Below, in pieces: positions 1 to 12,185 of a DNA stretch of 64,000 nucleotides; the stretch's first letter is position 1, and every line of letters starts with the position of its first letter. Under the pieces are notes generated by a model. It did not search any database. It saw only the letters and a list, made by a program, of their open reading frames with translations, and was not told where the DNA came from. This DNA is from Tolypeutes matacus (lineage: Eukaryota; Chordata; Mammalia; Cingulata; Chlamyphoridae): the NCBI GenBank assembly GCA_026826555.1, contig JAKSZT010038599.1:5563059-5627058 (forward strand), written 5' to 3'. The translations under genes were made by a program, and so were the position numbers.

Positions 1-850
1 TTTTTTTTTTTTTTTAATTTTTATTTTTTAGCCAAATGCAGGACCCAAAATAATTCCTCCTCTAGACCAACCCCCTTACAGAAGGGACTCTAGCTGGGCC
101 CGTGGAAATTAATCAAGCACATCCCACTTTCCGGACTCCCCAGGTTAGCTGAAGCTCTGATGTTAGTCAGTGAGGAGTGCTAAAGACGGCAGATTCCGCC
201 CCTTCTGGCACCAAGCTCCAGCATCACCGGGCTGCTCAGTAAGTCAGTTTGAGTGGAGATTCGCGTCTGCTCTCAGCCTAATGGTGCTTCAGGTCGGCTT
301 ATCTGCTCCCCAAAGCTATGGGGCGGTGCAGGCAGCCAGATCAATGTCTAAAAATATAAAAAACCCTTCTTTGTCTTCCAACAGAACCCTCCCTTTTTTG
401 GGAAGTGTCCCTTCCTTCTGGCTCTGAAGTGGCCCAGGTCTTATCCCTGGGTGGCTAGGGAAATCAGCTGCGTTTCCCGACCAAAATCCCCCCTCCGGTT
501 CACCGGGTGCTGATTAGCTCGTTTGCTCTGTTCACACAAGGTTCAAGGGGTGCCAGGCAGCCAGATCCCCAGAAAATACAATTTTTCGCCCCACCCGCGG
601 CTCCAAATGGCCATTTTATTTAATTTTATTTTTTTTTCCCTAACCGCGGGGCTCAGCCGCCTGTGCCAACCTCCACCGGCAGCCTCAAAACTCACGAATC
701 TCCACCGTTCGGTAGATGTCCCAAGCTTCTCGGTCCACGCATGCACAGCACAGACCCCCGGGTAGTACCCCGTCCACAATCCGCCTTGCTCTGGGAACTT
801 GCAGTGTGCGCCCTCGTACACTAATGCCATCTTGGCACCTCTCCCCTCAG
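1..850 (-). mobile_element. L1 retrotransposon 5' UTR, cut by the window edge
   Basis: On the minus strand this reads as the 5' end of a LINE-1. It begins near position 850 with the usual AAGATGGC segment (GCCATCTTGG on the plus strand at 826-835) and runs left out of the window. The segment is clearly richer in GC and CpG than the AT-rich flank, as expected of an L1 promoter that is not very old. It contains an imperfect internal repeat: GGCAGCCAGATC occurs at 331-342 and again at 556-567 with related sequence on both sides. The T run at 1-15 reads as an A run on the element strand; whether it is internal or a 3' tail cannot be told. The short open frames here are not a gene. The L1 5' UTR call is fairly sure; the subfamily is not known. 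Confidence 0.65.
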
Positions 851-1480
851 TCATCTCACTTTTAACTTGTATTGAAAACAAACCTAAAATAGCTTTTGAT
901 TTTTCACTTTCATAATATTGTAAGAATTATTGATATTGAAAGTGAATTCAGTGGAAAAGTAAATTGTTGGTAGAGAAGCACAACATATAATTCAAATGGT
1001 AATACAGTGCAAGTTACTGATAAAACCTATGTCTCAATTAACATTATATTTTCAAATTTTATAGTTAAAAAACCACTGATCATAAAGGTAATGCAATTAC
1101 CCTGGATACAGCTGGCCAGGTATTTAACTTTTGTGTAGACTGCTTTAACTAGGTAAGATAATTCACTTGTCTGAATAATAAAATGAATGGAAATTACACC
1201 TACTTCATGGACTAGTTCTCAGAGTTAAACTTAAAAAATTATTAAATTGAGTGTTTCTTTGAATAATACTTTTTTGCCATTTAGGTGTTTAAGACAGAGT
1301 AGTCATTATATTGATCATTATTATTTTTATTTACGATTGCTACAAATGTAAATGAAAATAGTAATTTAAAATTCTAAATACACAATGCATGGCTATCGTA
1401 TTGCTTTTATGTTCATCCTGCATTGGTTCTTAGCAGATTAAAAGACAAAGTTGACACTCTTGAGTAGGATTCAAGACACT
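851..1480. other. AT-rich sequence, nothing recognised
   Basis: Unique-looking AT-rich DNA. No repeat family, open frame or structured element stands out. Confidence 0.5.
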
Positions 1481-1484
1481 TCAC

Positions 1485-1700
1485 AATCTGACCACATTCT
1501 ACCTTGAATCTACAAGCCCCTTACAATCTTGCCCTACTTCCAATTACCCTACATTCTCAAAACAACAAATGTCTCAAAAGTCCTTTGCCTAACTTTGTTC
1601 ATACAGTTCTCTTTGTTTGTATTCCTTCTCTCACTCACAAAATTCTACTTAATCTTCAAGCACATTTTTGATGACACCTCTCCAACTCTCCAAGGTAGTT
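1485..1700 (+). mobile_element. L2 (LINE-2) relic, weak
   Basis: The order of words such as CCACATTCTACC, CCTTTGCCTAAC and GATGACACCTCTCC follows the 3' region of L2, where a 'CCTTTGCACTTGCTGTTCC'-like block is followed by a 'AAATGTCACCTC'-like block. Divergence is high, so a weak ancient match is all that can be claimed. Confidence 0.4.
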
Positions 1701-2860
1701 TTCTCTTTCTTTTCCTATTCATTGACCCTTTGCGTAGACATATTTCTAGCAAAAGAAGCAGGCACACCACATGGAGAATGGCAAAGATGTGCCAGCCACC
1801 AAGAGTAGGAGTCCAAACATTTCTTGCCTTCTCTGTTGTACCTCAGTACTGCATTCACCAAGGACCACAACTCACAGCACTGATTGGAGCAATGCTTCAC
1901 TCTCATACATAAGAGAAAGAATAGAGTCAGCTTCAGTAGTGGGCATTGGTCCCCCATGGCCATTGAGTCCCTCCCAACAACCAATGGGATGCAATAGACT
2001 GCACACAACCTTTTCGTGCTGGAGTAAGTAGACCTTGTTCCCTCCCGACTAGGAACACAGGTAACAGTAGGAGTGGCCAGGTCCCATAAGGCACACTTAA
2101 GGAAGACTAAGATCATCATGTGCCTGGACAGAGAAGAATCATCTTAATGGAAGAAAAATCTGGGCTGAGCCCAGGTTCACTGTTTAGGATACAGATAAGG
2201 GAATGTTCCAGTATCAGGGATCTGATTGGGAAGGACTGGGAGGGGTGGCAAGTTGCACAATGACTGCTTTCCCAACAATACCTTTATGAAAGCACAAATC
2301 ATGGTAAATTATGGGCTCTCTATTAACATGCAGGTGTCTAGGCCATGAGTTTCTTGACAGTCATTATCATTTACTAATTATCTCTATCTCCCCAACTATT
2401 AATGTCAAGTTTGTACAGATTAAATTAATATGCATTTATAGATCAACTTTCTTGACTTATAAAATGAAAGATGAATATAATGAAGTAATTATTCCTTAGC
2501 AAATCACTGATATTAAGAAACATATTGTTGGCAAAACATAAATAAGTAGTTTAGATTATGTGCCTAGGGAGTACATTGAGTTCTGGAGAGAGGAATGTTA
2601 AGGTGGTGGCTGGAAAAGTGGTGAGGGACTGGGGAGAGGTTGGTGTTTGGGGATAGATAATGGAATGTGTTTAGAGATTTTCATAAGGGACATGCCCAGA
2701 TCAATACTAGTCTAAGAAATTTGACTTGGTCTTCTTTGGTACAAAGAATTAAAATAACTTTTAAGAGAACAATTCAGTTTTAGAGACTCTTCAAGATATT
2801 TTCATAGTAATATTATCTAGTCAATATTTACAAAGGAGACTCCAGAACAGACTAATTTCA
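1701..2860. other. Unassigned sequence
   Basis: Moderate GC at about 1760-2260, then AT-rich. Overlapping frames of 134 aa (minus) and 86 aa (plus) occur but share no recognisable motif and lack any gene context. I see no repeat family that I can name. Confidence 0.4.
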
Positions 2861-2891
2861 TAATTGTGAGATAATTTATCTCATAGAAAAT

Positions 2892-3026
2892 TTCTTAACC
2901 TAAAATTTTGAGACGGTGAGCTCATAAAATTTTTATGAGATTAGTCTCATAAATGACTATGAGATAAATTATGAGATAATCTCATAAAAGTTTTATGAGC
3001 TCACCTCAAAATTTTAGCGTAAAGAA
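2892..3026. repeat. Long imperfect hairpin, possible MITE
   Basis: The left arm (2892-2950) pairs with the right arm (about 2971-3026) over nearly 60 bases with only a few mismatches and small gaps, around a loop of about 20 bases. Each arm holds a shorter palindrome of the CTCATAAAA/TTTTATGAG type. The arms begin with TAAAATTTTGAG. The left edge is preceded by TTAA (2895-2898) and the right edge is followed by TAAA (3020-3023), which would fit a decayed TTAA target as used by piggyBac-type elements. A TA target (mariner type) is equally possible. No transposase is present, so a non-autonomous fold-back DNA element is an inference. Confidence 0.5.
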
Positions 3027-3085
3027 GTATTCATAAATGTAATTTCAAAGATACAGCCAATCAATAAGAATAATACCCATAGTTT

Positions 3086-3136
3086 TATAATTATAATTAT
3101 GATTATGAATTATAATTATAATTATAATTATGAATG
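3086..3136. repeat. AT microsatellite (TAATTA-like)
   Basis: Short tandem run of ATTATA/TAATTA units with a few interruptions, directly seen. Confidence 0.8.
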
Positions 3137-3139
3137 AAA

Positions 3140-5700
3140 CATAAATTGTTATGATGAGATGAACTTTTCCACCACTTGACTTGAAAACAAAAATTACAAC
3201 ACCAAAAGCTTCTAATTCTATAAGAAAAGTGAATGACTTAGAGAATAATATTTTTTGTTCACTCCAATGCATCTAGCAACTTCATGCAATTTAAGTTTAT
3301 ATTACTCTTATTGCATAGATTAAATAAATGTCTAGAAGACCTGAGTCACTTTCTTTCATTTCTGTGGTTGAACTTCATGGCACTGCCACAAAAGCACTCA
3401 TCAAACCTTTTAGAAACTATCTTGATTTTTTTCTATCTTTTATTTGTAAAGCAATAAAAAAAAATGGATCATGTTGCTTTATTTTAGTCAACTCAAAACG
3501 ATTTGAGAAACGAGTTGCAGACATCTCTCTGTGTTATGCAAATGGATTAAAAATGCAATATCCACACTAAGTTCATATGACCTAATATGACTGTGTTGAA
3601 TGTTTTCCATTGGCTCACCATGATCCAATCTCCACTTCTCTGCCATTCTGCCCTGTGTGCTAAGAGAATGAAATTTATGGGCTACAGCAGTTTTTTCCCT
3701 TGGCTTCTGGCTGCTAGTTGGGTTTGCCCAGAAAAAGATCAGAAATAGGGAGTAGATTCAGTTCTTGATACTTATTCCCCCAACTTAATCACTGATAATA
3801 TATTTTTCTCTGAATGGATTCATATGTAAGCCACTTTGTTCATGATTGGCCTGCACTATTCTCCTACTTACTTTTTACATTAGGTGATTCAAATGTATCA
3901 AAAGTAGATACATTCTCAACGAAATTTGTAAACTCAGAAAAGCTTCTTTCTCTCAAGTCCTTGAATATAGTCATATTTTTATAATTGAATGCTATTTCCT
4001 CATCTTAAAACCAAGATGTATACATTTGCATATATTTAGAATATAATGTAATTTTAGACATCTCAGCAAAGATGTTTCTGAGTAATTAACACTATGTTAT
4101 CATGATGGATCAAGTATATAAAATTTTTTCTACACATGCCTCATTTAACAACTGAACACTAGCTTATTCTTCTATCTTCATATAAATCTAGCATAGACAA
4201 AATGAGTAGAATCATATTTTCCCTTCAGACTAATAATTAAACAGATTTTTGTATTAGTGTTTTATTCAAAGTAGTAACATTAAACTGATCACTTTCCCTT
4301 TTGCAACACTCTTGTTTTTTAAAATACCGATTCCGTTTCATTAGCTCAAATATCATAATTTGTGAGAAATCAACATATGAAATAGTACCACTTATTAAAA
4401 ACTTTCTTAAATATAGCATTGTTATTGATATTTGTAATTATAATTGGCCTCCATTTTTTACTTTCCTCAACTTCATCCATATCCAACTCTACAATGTTAC
4501 TTTTTTATAAGCACATTTTATTATGCAATACCTAAATCATAAAATTTCAATGACTGCCTTTTCCCTACCAAGGGAATTTGCTATATCTGCCTGATATACA
4601 AGGCCCTTAATTATTTGGCTAGTCTCCAACTTTACTTTCCCTTTACCTTATCACACCACTTCCACTTCAATTTCTTATGGGAATCCTAAATTGACCCTTA
4701 CTCCCATTTTCTTACCTGTATTTTTCCCATTTCCAGAATTAAATCTTACCTATCATATTTCAAATACCACCTGTTATCTTATTACCCTGTGAGTTATTAT
4801 AGCAGTTTCAATTTATCAATGATTCAAATATTTTCATTTTATTATCGAAAATATCAATTTATCAATTTATCAATATTTTCACATATTTCAAAAAGTATTT
4901 AAGGCAGTTTTACAATAATAAAAAAACCTCACATTTGTATAAGATAAATATGTTAATGCTAAAAATAATGTCAAAAGTCCCATAAAAAATAAAGGGAAGA
5001 CTATTGTATTAGTACCTAGAACTTAGGTGAGTACAAAATTATAAATACATTTAAAAGTTATTATACAGTGATATTTAATTTACCATGTAAGATGATTTTA
5101 TATTTCCATTGCACTGTAAGCTCACTGAGCGGAAGGTACTGACACAAAGTAGCAAGTGGTGAACACTGGTTTGGAGACTTGTACCCATAAAAAGATGAGA
5201 GATAAGTAATAAATATCCAAGAAATCTAATATTCACCTTGGAAGATTCCTTTAAAAGAAAAACAAAGTCATTAGAAAAAAGGAAATGAAAGCAATTAATT
5301 GTGAAAAAGATTGCTCTGAGTAAGAGGCTGGTCTGGGTATGGGGAATGGAAGAGAGAAGGTGAAAAGACAGTTATACTGCAGTTCATCATTTAACAAAGA
5401 ATCACACTGGCACATTATGATATACCGATATTTTGAGTGAAAATTAGATTGTTCCTAGATTTCTAGATCCAAACCCATTCTATGATTCATTTTTGAGAGC
5501 AATGATTATATTTTGTAGACATAAAACTTTATATCTAGTACTTACCATTTTTTCTGTACACAATTATTCAAGGATTTTCTTCAGCAATTTCTAAATACAA
5601 AAAATTGTATTTAAGTCACAATTATAAACACTAGAACAAAAACAGAATTGGTCCAAGGGCTTGATAAAAAGAAAATCTAGGATAGCAGCTATGACAGAGG
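3140..5700. other. AT-rich sequence, nothing recognised
   Basis: About 2.5 kb without a repeat that I can name and without a credible coding frame. A few A/T runs and ATCAATTTATCAATTTATC-type slippage (about 4815-4875) are the only structure seen. Confidence 0.45.
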
Positions 5701-5705
5701 CCCTG

Positions 5706-6278
5706 TGTACTGGTTAGTCAAAAGGGTGCTGATGAAAAATACCAGAAATCTGTTGGCTTTTATAAAGGGTATTTATTTCAGGTAGAAGCTGACAGTTACC
5801 AGGCCATAAAGCATAAGTTACTTCCTTCACCAAAGTCTGTTGCCACATGTTGGAGCAAGATGGCTGCCGACATCTGCCAAGAGTTCAGGCTTCCTGGGTT
5901 TCTCTTTTCCTGTGGTTCATTCTCTCTGGGCTCAGCTCCTCTGTTTTCTCCACAAGGCCAGCTGTAGACTATCAGGTGAATGGCTGTCTCTATCTCCACA
6001 TCTCAATTATCTCCGGGCTCAGCTGCTCTGCTTCTCTGTGTGTTTACTTCCCGAGGCTCCAGCATTGAAACGCCAAACTCCCTTCTTTGTGGTATGGTTT
6101 CTCTGTGAGTCCCCACCCACCCAGGAGGCGAGAGCTCAACATTCTACTGATGTGGCCCAATCAAGTAAAAGTGAAACTTCTGAATCCAGTGTAATCTAAT
6201 ATGCCCAGAGAAAGACCAGTTCACAAACGTATCCCAATATCTATTTTTGGAATTCATAAATAATATCAAACTGCTATA
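5706..6278 (-). mobile_element. Solo LTR, MaLR-like family X, copy 1
   Basis: An LTR of 573 bp. On the element strand it starts TATAGC (ancestral TGTAGC) and ends AGTACA. It is flanked by an exact 5-bp target duplication, CCCTG at 5701-5705 and 6279-6283. The element strand is set by other copies, where a primer-binding-site-like sequence follows this same end, and by an AATAAA-type signal near that end. CAAGATGGC lies at 5856-5864 on the plus strand. The 119-aa and 73-aa plus-strand frames inside it recur in copy 7 because the repeat is shared; they are not genes. The ends resemble MLT1-type ERVL-MaLR LTRs (CTAATACA end), but I cannot name the subfamily. Confidence 0.8.
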
Positions 6279-6283
6279 CCCTG

Positions 6284-6531
6284 TGAACAAGATATAAATT
6301 CCTGGAAATTAGAAAACTTTGTGAAAAATATTTTATGTTGAAATTAGAGTATATAATTCATGGCTTAGGATCTTAATCTTAACATTTTGCAGTGAAACTA
6401 TAAAGGCCATTAGAAGCTAGAGAAGGCAAAATGTATACAAATAAGTTATGATATATCGAATTGGATCAAAATGTGGTGTGATGATCAGCAATTATATGGG
6501 TATAAAACTTTCTTTCAGAAAATAAAATTCA
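6284..6531. other. AT-rich spacer
   Basis: Short unassigned stretch between the solo LTR and the CA repeat. Confidence 0.4.
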
Positions 6532-6569
6532 AACACACATGCACACATGCACACATACACACACACATT
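6532..6569. repeat. CA-rich microsatellite
   Basis: Run of CACACATG/CACACA units, directly at the left border of the following L1 fragment. Confidence 0.85.
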
Positions 6570-8165
6570 TTTGAAGGACAGTTTTGCCAGATAAAGAATT
6601 TGGGGCTTGCATTTTTTTCTCTTTCAGTTCTTTAAATGTATCAAACCTCTGCTTTGTGCCTCCATAATTTCTGACAAGAAATTAGCACTTAGTCCTATTG
6701 AGGAAGGCTTGTATGTGACTAATCGCATTTTTCTTGCTCCTTTTAGAATTCTATCTTTAACTTTGGCATTTGACATTCTGATTAGTATGTGTCTTGGAGT
6801 CAGTTTATTAAACTTATTCTATTTGGAGTACATATTGCTTCTTAGACAAATATATATGTGTCTTTCATAAGAACTGGGAAATTTTCAGCCATTTTTTTCC
6901 TCAAATATTTTTTCTGCCCCATTTCTCTTCTCCTTTCCTTCTGGACTCACATGGCATATCTATTGGTACACTTCATGCTGTCACTCAAATCCCTGAGACT
7001 GCGTAATTTTTTCTATTCTTTTATTTATCTGTTCATCGGACTGTATGTTTTTGGTTGCCCTTTTTTCTAGTTCACTGATTTTTTTCTTGTTGTTGTATGT
7101 CTCTAGTGTATTTTTAATCTCCATTATTGTGCCTTCTAGTCTCACAATTCCTGTGATACTTCTTTTTTCCTTTACTAATTCTTCATTTTCCTCACACATT
7201 ATATACTTAATATCCTTTAGCTCTATATCCACCATTAGTTTATTTTTATCCATATTTTCATCATCTCCTTGAATTGATTTAGATTTATTTTAACTTATTT
7301 GATTAGTTGTTCCAAATTCTACATCTCCACTGAAGTTTTAATTTATTCCCTTGACTAAGCCTTATCTTCCCATTTCTTAGTGTGGCTTTTAATTTTTTCT
7401 ATGGCTGGTCATCTGATGATTTTGATGTGCTAGCTCTGAAAGTCAGTTTCTCCCTTTCCCTAGGATTTTATTGTAGATTGGCTATGTGTTAGGTCTCTTC
7501 TTTGATATTTGGTATAACTTATTCTGGGCCTTTAGAGTAGCCCATGTTTAACTATGCAGATTTTTCTCAGGTATTCCGCACTTGACTCTTGCCCTAAATA
7601 TGTGGTAAAACTTTTAAGATTGCACGACTGTGTATAACTGTTTCAGCTCCAGGTGAAAGCTACTTTTCCTCTGTTCTGTCTCTGGGAATCCTGGTTTTTT
7701 TTGGCTTGTTCTGCATAGAATTTTCTCCCCAGCTTCTAGGATTTGTTTAACTTCTCTCCCTATATCTGTGCCCCTTTCTCATTATAGTTTTCAGTCTGGG
7801 ACCTGGCCTGACTTACAGCAGTTGAGTTTCTCTTGTTTTTTTTTTCTGTATTTTCTGCCTCCAATTACTTCTCCATTATGGTACCCCACCCTGGATACAG
7901 TTGGAGTCGATCCTAATATGTGAAATTTTTGACACCAGCCAGCAATCAGTCTGAGTTGAGTGTGCACACCTCTTGCCAATTTATCTGCCTGCTCTCTTTT
8001 ATTTCCTTGGGATACTTTTGTAAGTAGTACTCCTCAACCATTTGCGACCCTCCTTGGTCTCTTCTGACTTGGGTTCCTGTGTCTGGATATGCATGGTGTT
8101 CTAACTCATTTTTGTAAATGCCTCAATGGTCTGCATTCACAGCAGGAGGATTCTCTTATACTAGG
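6570..8165 (-). mobile_element. L1 fragment: 5' UTR and ORF1 region
   Basis: Minus-strand L1. The left part matches the ORF1 3' half of L1 D in this window (shared words around GATAAGGAATTTGG and the CTTTGGCATTTGACATTCTG block). The middle encodes the ORF1 coiled-coil region, and the right part (about 7300-8165) is 5' UTR. No YY1-type start is visible at the right end, so the 5' end is truncated. The neighbour at 8170 is L1 ORF2 in the other orientation. Confidence 0.65.
6981..7253 (-). pseudogene. L1 ORF1 relic, coiled-coil part
   Basis: A 90-codon open stretch of the L1 ORF1 protein, the RNA-binding chaperone that packages L1 RNA. It is rich in Glu, Lys and Ile with heptad-like spacing, and carries the motif TIMEIKNTLETYN. 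The same block is found in L1 D (36789-37043) and L1 E (63606-63944). The full protein is several hundred residues long, so this is only the N-terminal third. Frame breaks flank it on both sides. Confidence 0.65.
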
Positions 8166-8169
8166 CACA

Positions 8170-9400
8170 AATAATTGATATTTGAAATTAAAATCCAATA
8201 TCATTTATATTAGCACCAAAAATGAAGTACTTAAGTATAAATCTTACAAAAAATGTGTACGATCTATATGAGGACAAGTACAAAACAGATGAAAGAAATC
8301 AAAGAAGATTTAAATAATTTGAGAGATATTCCATGTTTATTATTAAGATAACAATCCTTTTTCAGCTTGTTCTACTCATTCAATTCAATCACAATCAAAA
8401 GTTATTTTGTGAAAAACAACAAACTTATTCTAAAGTTTATATAAAAAGACAAAAGACTCAGAAAAATCAACACAATATTGAAGAAGAACAAATTCAGAGG
8501 AATGATGCTACCCAATTTTAAGACTTTATAAAGGTACAGTGTTAAAGACAGGGTGGTATTGGTGAAAAAAGTACAAATAGAGCAACCGAACAGAATAAAA
8601 AGCCCAGAAAATTGTCTTTGACAAAGGAGCAAAGGTAATCAAGTGGAAACAATAATCTTTTCAACAAGTGCTCCTGGAACAACTGGACATCCATGTGCAA
8701 GAAAGAATCTAGACTCAGACATTCTACCTTTCTCAAAAATTAACTCAAAATGGACCATTAACATAACTGTGAAATGAAAAGCTATCAAACTTCTAGAGGA
8801 TAATACAGAAAAAAAATTCTAGGTAAAATTGGGTTTGTCAATTTTTTTTTGATACAACAAAATCAAGATTTATTAAAGAAAAACATAAAATTTGACTTCA
8901 TTAAAATTAAAAACTTCTTCTCTATAAATGACACTGTTAAGAGAATGGAAACAAGCCATAGACTGGGAGAAAATATTTGCAAAACAAATATCTGACAATG
9001 GACTGATATCCAAAATATATTTTTAAAAACTCTTAAAATGCAATAGTAAGAAAACAAACAATTGAATTTAAAGATAAGCAAAGGACCTGAACAGACACTT
9101 TACCTAAGAAGATATATATATATATATATACAGTAAATGTGATCAACATTATATGTCATTAGGTAATTGAAAATTAAAACAACAATGAGATACCACTAAA
9201 AACTGATTAGAATGACTAAAATACAAAACACTGACAACAGCAAATGCTGGGAAGGATGTAGAAGAACAGGAACACTCATTCATTGCTGGTACTAATGTAG
9301 CTTGGAACAGTAACTTTGGAAGTCATTTGGGAGATTCTTACAAAGCTAAACATAGTTTTGCTATGTACGATCCAGCAATCACTCTCACAGTGTATCTTAA
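8170..9400 (+). mobile_element. L1 ORF2 3' part, old and truncated
   Basis: Plus-strand sequence following the C-terminal half of L1 ORF2, from a 'CATTTATATTAGCACC' block after the reverse transcriptase domain, through an ACCATTAACATAACTGTGAA block, to CATTGCTGGTACTAATGTAG and GATCCAGCAATC. It stops before the ORF2 end. No 3' UTR or poly(A) follows. Many stops and shifts are present. It contains a TA run at 9113-9129. Confidence 0.7.
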
Positions 9401-12185
9401 ACTGCAATATGTGTAAGAATTCCTTGTGGAATGTATTTAAAATGCAGACTCTTCAGTTCTATGTTCATTGATTAAAATGTGTCAAGTTTGGAGTCAAGAA
9501 ATCTTCATTGCAGCAAACACTAAAGTTGATACTGATGCCAGTGGCTCAGAGAAATCCTTTATTAGTACAACAATATTATTGTTTCAATAGTACAAGGACA
9601 ATTTTTTTTGGCACAAGGTAATTTTTCTCACTCATTTTTGCCCTCATTCTCAGCATACATTTTCTTCTCACATTGTAAATACATTGAATATTGCTGATTG
9701 CCTTTCCAGCATACATTCTAGGCCTCCATATTTTTAGTAGCCATGTGGGCGAGATTCATCTATTGTATGAAGAGTTGCTTTGAGTGGCTTGTATTTGGTT
9801 CACTAGTAAGAAAGTGACCTAGCTTGGTCTTACAGGAGAGAAACCCAGGACTTAAAAAATACATTAGAGGAAGGAAGCTCTCTTTCCGGAATGGACTGGT
9901 GTGTAATTGTAAATTTGAGTCTTGGAAAAACCGTAGACATTTGGCTTTAATGAGGTTAGCCAGGATAAGTATGAAACTTGTACAGATAGGAGAACAAAAC
10001 CAAGGCTTGAAGCTCCTAATCCTGTATCAAATTATGTGATCTTCTAATTTCCTCCTTCTTACTTTTTTTTCAAGCTAATTGAATATGGGAATAGATGGTA
10101 CACATAGTAATGTGGTATTTTGGACTCTATGTATTGGATTTTATTATCTATTGATTCTTCCCAATTCCTAGAAGTAAAAAAACATAATAATTGTTTATTT
10201 TTTACTTTTTTCCCCTTTCATTTAAAAAAAAATTTTTTTGTTTTATTCTTTATTCCCCTTCATTTTTATTCTTAATTCTTTTTCTGCAATAGTAACCTAC
10301 ATTTGAACACTAACAAACATAAACTTGTCTTTTGATCAAATAACAATGTATATTGTAATAGAAGATTTTGATATTTTAGAATAATGAATACAAATCTATT
10401 GTCCAGTAAAGAAATAAACTTTTTTTCAGTAAAAATATAATTTATCTGTCAATAGAGTAGCCATTTTGTAATTGGATTTTATGTCTCCATAAACAGCCAT
10501 CATATATTACCATTGTTTGAATTTAAAGTTATTTTCAAACATTATACCCTGGCTCTTAAAATTAATTTTCAATGAATTATGATAGTTTTCTTATTTATTA
10601 TTTGTTAATGTTTTTGGTTTATAAAATGGCATTATAATTAGATCTGAAAAGAAAAAAATTTTCAGTAAAATACCATTCTTTTTCAGAGAGCATAAATCAA
10701 TGAATTCTGTTTTTAATATCAATCCCCTCAAACTTGGCAATGATAAAACTAAAAAGTCAGCTATAACAGGTTTAAAATATGATAAAATATATTTTAAAGA
10801 CATGGTTGAGACCATAAGTTATTTAATTTCTTTATATGCACATTTGCTTTATTTTCACAAAATTTAATCATCATTTTTTCTGTTTGATAGCCCTAAGTGT
10901 AGAGTTATAACAAGGATTCTATTATATGTTTAAGGGAATGCCCATATAATTATTGTCTTTTCATTCTCAAATGAATCATCCAAATAATCACCAGAGAAGT
11001 TTCTCTTAACCATAAATTTTGTCATGCTTTTCTGCTATTTAATAAATGATGTAGACTACTTTCCATAATTGAACCCCTTTATCATTCCATTGTCATAGTT
11101 CCTTAAAGTATATGCATCATCAGCATCATCAAAATTGTGAGTGCTTCAAAAAATAACTGTTTACTTTGTTTCTTCCCTTGTTGCCTTCTTTATTCTATCT
11201 TCTCTGCCTCCAGTGATCTTATCTCCAAAATACAAACTTTGCTTAACAAAGCCTATTCATGTATTAAACTGAAACTAGTTACAATATTTTTCAGGTTTTT
11301 AACTGTCTCCCAATACCAAAATGGCTTAGATGTTCTTTCTCTCTGGCCCCAATATTCTGTGGGGAAAACTGTAAGATTTCACTTTAAGTTGTTTAAAATT
11401 TTGATAGGCATATCAAATTATATCTCTATTAAGCACATTAAAAAATACCATGGATTTGCTCCAATTATTCCCTAGCCATTCTCACTCCTTACTGGTAAAT
11501 GGGAAGTTTAATGTGTATGGGAGGAATAACTCCATGACTCTCCTTTGCTGGGGAATAAGAATATCAGATCAAAGATTGGATATGGGCAACAGAGCCTCTG
11601 AAAGTTTTGAGGGATTTGTTTGAAGAAAGTGAGCATCCACAGGAGCCCTATAAGTAAGTGTAAGAGTGGTATGACTGGATTTTATTTTCTAAAGATAATA
11701 ATGGCAGATTCAAAATGATGAGGAAGTCTAGTACTTGCCCTATTGTCATATCTAACTACAAATGTCTTAAGGATATAAGTGTTATGAATTCCAGCTAAGA
11801 ATCCTGTCATGGACTTTTCCAAATCGACCTCTCTAGTGTCAAAGTACAAGAGTCCTGTTTTACTCTGCCAGTGGTAAAACTGATCATTTAATAATAGACT
11901 AGACCAGAGGTAGAAGTGAAGGAGAGAGAATGAGTTCCGGCATGGGAAGAAAATAGAAAGCAATTAGAAAAAAAACATAGTAACAGGAAGTGGGGTTTGG
12001 TTTCTACCTGTTTCCTGTCTTGTGGCAGAGAGCAGATGCTCAGAGATTGGATGATAACTGAAGAATAAGAGGATGTGGCTAGAAATTGAAATTTGAATTG
12101 GGTTTATTATTTGCTTACTCACTCTCAAACCTTACATAATGTCCTCTGAAAGCTGACATAAGCTCAAGTGGAGCAATACCTTCAT
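9401..12185. other. Mostly unassigned AT-rich sequence
   Basis: About 2.8 kb with no repeat that I can name firmly. 9412-9550 has an AAAATGCAGACTCTTCAG-type block reminiscent of hAT-Charlie elements, but too weak to call. Frames up to 112 aa (11137-11475, plus) look accidental: they are Ile/Leu/Phe-rich, with no domain or context. Confidence 0.4.

Noticed and set aside
1715..2119. 134-aa minus-strand and overlapping plus-strand frames
   Set aside because: Overlapping frames on both strands without motif or context; most likely chance.
5840..6199. 119-aa plus-strand frame, similar to a 138-aa frame at 58910-59326
   Set aside because: Both lie antisense in copies of the same LTR family; the similarity comes from the shared repeat. 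No domain, and the frame is lost in other copies.
9412..9550. Possible hAT-type DNA transposon
   Set aside because: Only one AAAATGCAGACTC-type word fits; no terminal repeats seen.
11137..11475. 112-aa plus-strand frame in unassigned DNA
   Set aside because: Low-complexity hydrophobic composition from AT-rich DNA and no start or splice context.
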